Source: Lutibacter sp. A80
GTDB lineage: Bacteria; Bacteroidota; Bacteroidia; Flavobacteriales; Flavobacteriaceae
Length of the DNA: 64,000 bases
NCBI RefSeq assembly: GCF_022429645.1
Contig: NZ_CP092480.1
Coordinates: 1,718,501 to 1,782,500, forward strand
Reading direction: 5' to 3'
Each line of letters begins with the position of its first letter. The stretch's first letter is position 1. This document shows positions 62,804 through 64,000 of this stretch, one piece after another. Made by a program: the position numbers and the translations under genes. Under the pieces are notes generated by a model. The model did not search any database and was not told the origin of the DNA. It worked only from the letters and a program-made list of their open reading frames with translations.

Positions 62804-64000
62804 TTAAAATAAGGATTCATATACTTTTGATAAGTCTAAAGGATCATCCAGTTCTTTTTGAAGTTGAATTAAATCTTTAAATAAACTTTTAATTTTTTCT
62901 TGATGTATTGGATTGTCAGCTATATCATTCAATTCTTCTGGATCATTTTTTAAATCGTAAAGACGCACTTTATTAATTTCAGGATATACTAATAATTTAA
63001 AATTATCTTTTCTAATCATTCTTTGCGCTTTTAAATAAGCGCCATAAATAGCATCGTAATGACTTTCATTTCTTTCTGCTTTTGCTAAATCTAAAAAGCT
63101 ATTAAACTCAACATAAGCAGGTTTTTCAATCCCTGAAAGTTCTAAAGAAGTTGCCATAATATCTTGTAAATACACATCGGCATCAATTTTTCTATTTTTT
63201 GGAATGTCTGGTCCTAAAATAATCATTGGTGGACGAATACTATGATCGTATAAATTTTGTTTTCCCATAAATCCATGGCGTCCCATTGCCAATCCGTGAT
63301 CTGCTGAAAAAATAATATAGGTATTATCCATTTTACCCGATTTTTTTAATGCTTCTACAATTTTTCCTATTTGAGCATCAACATGAGTAATACTTGCATA
63401 ATACTCTTGCGTATGGACTTTAATTGCATATTCTGTTCTTGGCATTGGAGCCAACATTTCATCTCTTAAATAATCTCCATTTTTAATTGAATTTCTGTAA
63501 GGATATTCAGGTAAAAAACTTTTTGGTGTAGAAATATTTTCTAGCGGATACATATCCACAAACTCTTTTGGTGCTTGTCTAGGATCGTGTGGAGCATTAA
63601 ATGCTAAATACATAAAGAAAGGTGTTTCTTTGGTTTTAGCTTGATTTATAAATTCAATGGCATCGTCTTTTAAAACCTCGCTCCAATGTTTTCCACCTTC
63701 CCAAAAACCTCCTTTTGAGGTATCATAAGGACTCCAAGAATTATCGTTTTCATTTAATGGTCTATTATATCCGTTAGGTAAAGGCGCATCAAAATTTTTA
63801 CGCCCTTTCCAAGCATCTTTAGGCATTCCCGGACGTATGTGAACAGTATTATCAAATATTGCAGCTGCAGGAGCATCAACATGCCATTTTCCTGTCATAT
63901 AGGTTTCATAACCTTGAGAAGCCATTAATTTTGACCAAGAAAGTTCTAAAGAATCTTTTTTAATCCAATTTTTACGGAATTTATTGGCTCTCCAAACAGT
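62804..64000 (-). CDS. Type I sulfatase, C-terminal part (start beyond the right edge)
   Basis: The reading frame stays open to base 64000 and continues with TVWRANKFRKNWIKKDSLE before the first internal ATG at 63925, so the true start and the formylglycine Cys lie outside. Visible sulfatase parts are TYMTGKWHVDAPA (catalytic Lys/His), FFMYLAFNAPHDPR, IIFSADHGLAMGRHGFMGK (Asp-His instead of Asp-Asn, as in another S1 subfamily) and NFKLLVYPEINKVRLYDLKNDPEE. It differs from the other six sulfatases and so represents a third subfamily. It runs into the PUL operon at 61.3 kb after 42 bp. Confidence 0.92.
   Translation of the reverse strand, partial: TVWRANKFRKNWIKKDSLELSWSKLMASQGYETYMTGKWHVDAPAAAIFDNTVHIRPGMPKDAWKGRKNFDAPLPNGYNRPLNENDNSWSPYDTSKGGFWEGGKHWSEVLKDDAIEFINQAKTKETPFFMYLAFNAPHDPRQAPKEFVDMYPLENISTPKSFLPEYPYRNSIKNGDYLRDEMLAPMPRTEYAIKVHTQEYYASITHVDAQIGKIVEALKKSGKMDNTYIIFSADHGLAMGRHGFMGKQNLYDHSIRPPMIILGPDIPKNRKIDADVYLQDIMATSLELSGIEKPAYVEFNSFLDLAKAERNESHYDAIYGAYLKAQRMIRKDNFKLLVYPEINKVRLYDLKNDPEELNDIADNPIHQEKIKSLFKDLIQLQKELDDPLDLSKVYESLF

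Noticed and set aside
62791-62816. Hairpin ATCCTTA/TAAGGAT around the partial sulfatase stop codon as an intrinsic terminator
   Set aside because: It has only a 7-bp AT-rich stem, lacks a U-tract on the minus strand, and lies between closely spaced operon genes.
1-64000. CRISPR array, insertion sequence, prophage or replication origin
   Set aside because: No regularly spaced direct repeats, transposase or integrase genes, phage genes or DnaA-box clusters were noticed by eye.

Overview
The window looks like a chromosomal segment of a marine member of the Bacteroidota, most likely a Flavobacteriaceae species. It is strongly AT-rich, has Bacteroidota-type promoters (TTTG, about 19 bp, then TAnnTTTG), SusC/SusD pairs, an ECF sigma/FecR module, a bacterial V-type ATPase with a DUF2764 subunit, and a large sulfatase-rich polysaccharide utilisation locus (PUL) of the kind used on seaweed polysaccharides. 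The species cannot be named from the sequence.

Layout. (1) 1-2502: start of a trp operon on the minus strand (trpE-trpG-trpD, trpD cut by the window edge), headed by a promoter, a 17-residue leader peptide with three consecutive Trp codons, and a terminator hairpin: a complete-looking ribosome-mediated attenuator. (2) 2552-6998: housekeeping genes (GIN-domain secreted protein, AspT-type transporter, thioredoxin reductase facing a degenerate thioredoxin-like gene, tRNA-Pro). (3) 7191-18246: a SusC/SusD uptake locus with FecR anti-sigma and a divergent ECF sigma factor, a DUF4465-like surface lipoprotein and two tandem TlpA-type thioredoxin lipoproteins; it has no carbohydrate enzymes, so its cargo is unclear. 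(4) 18317-20268: an OmpR-type two-component pair. (5) 20557-28889: a V-ATPase operon (usp-A-B-E-DUF2764-D-I-K) whose rotor subunit carries residues that look like a sodium site. (6) 29167-31108: a GHL10-type lipoprotein and tRNA-Thr. (7) 31217-64000: a PUL of about 33 kb, all on the minus strand and running off the right edge.

The PUL holds seven sulfatases (the last one partial), two GH29 alpha-L-fucosidases, a GH141-like beta-helix protein fused to a PDZ domain, GH97, GH43, GH2, GH30 and GH172-type enzymes, a PhoD-like metallophosphoesterase and one SusC/SusD pair. Terminator-like hairpins after the GH30 gene, after susD and after the 44.9-43.3 kb sulfatase split it into at least four transcription units. 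The enzymes would work together outside the cytoplasm: sulfatases remove ester sulfates, exo-glycosidases trim fucose, galactose and pentose-type residues, GH30 could cut backbone or side chains, and SusCD imports the oligosaccharides. The fucosidase and sulfatase content suggests a sulfated, fucose- and galactose-containing algal glycan, but no substrate-defining endo-enzyme (for example GH107 or GH168) is visible. No CRISPR array, rRNA, insertion sequence or prophage was seen. The only clear gene remnant is a short TetR-like fragment beside the PUL.
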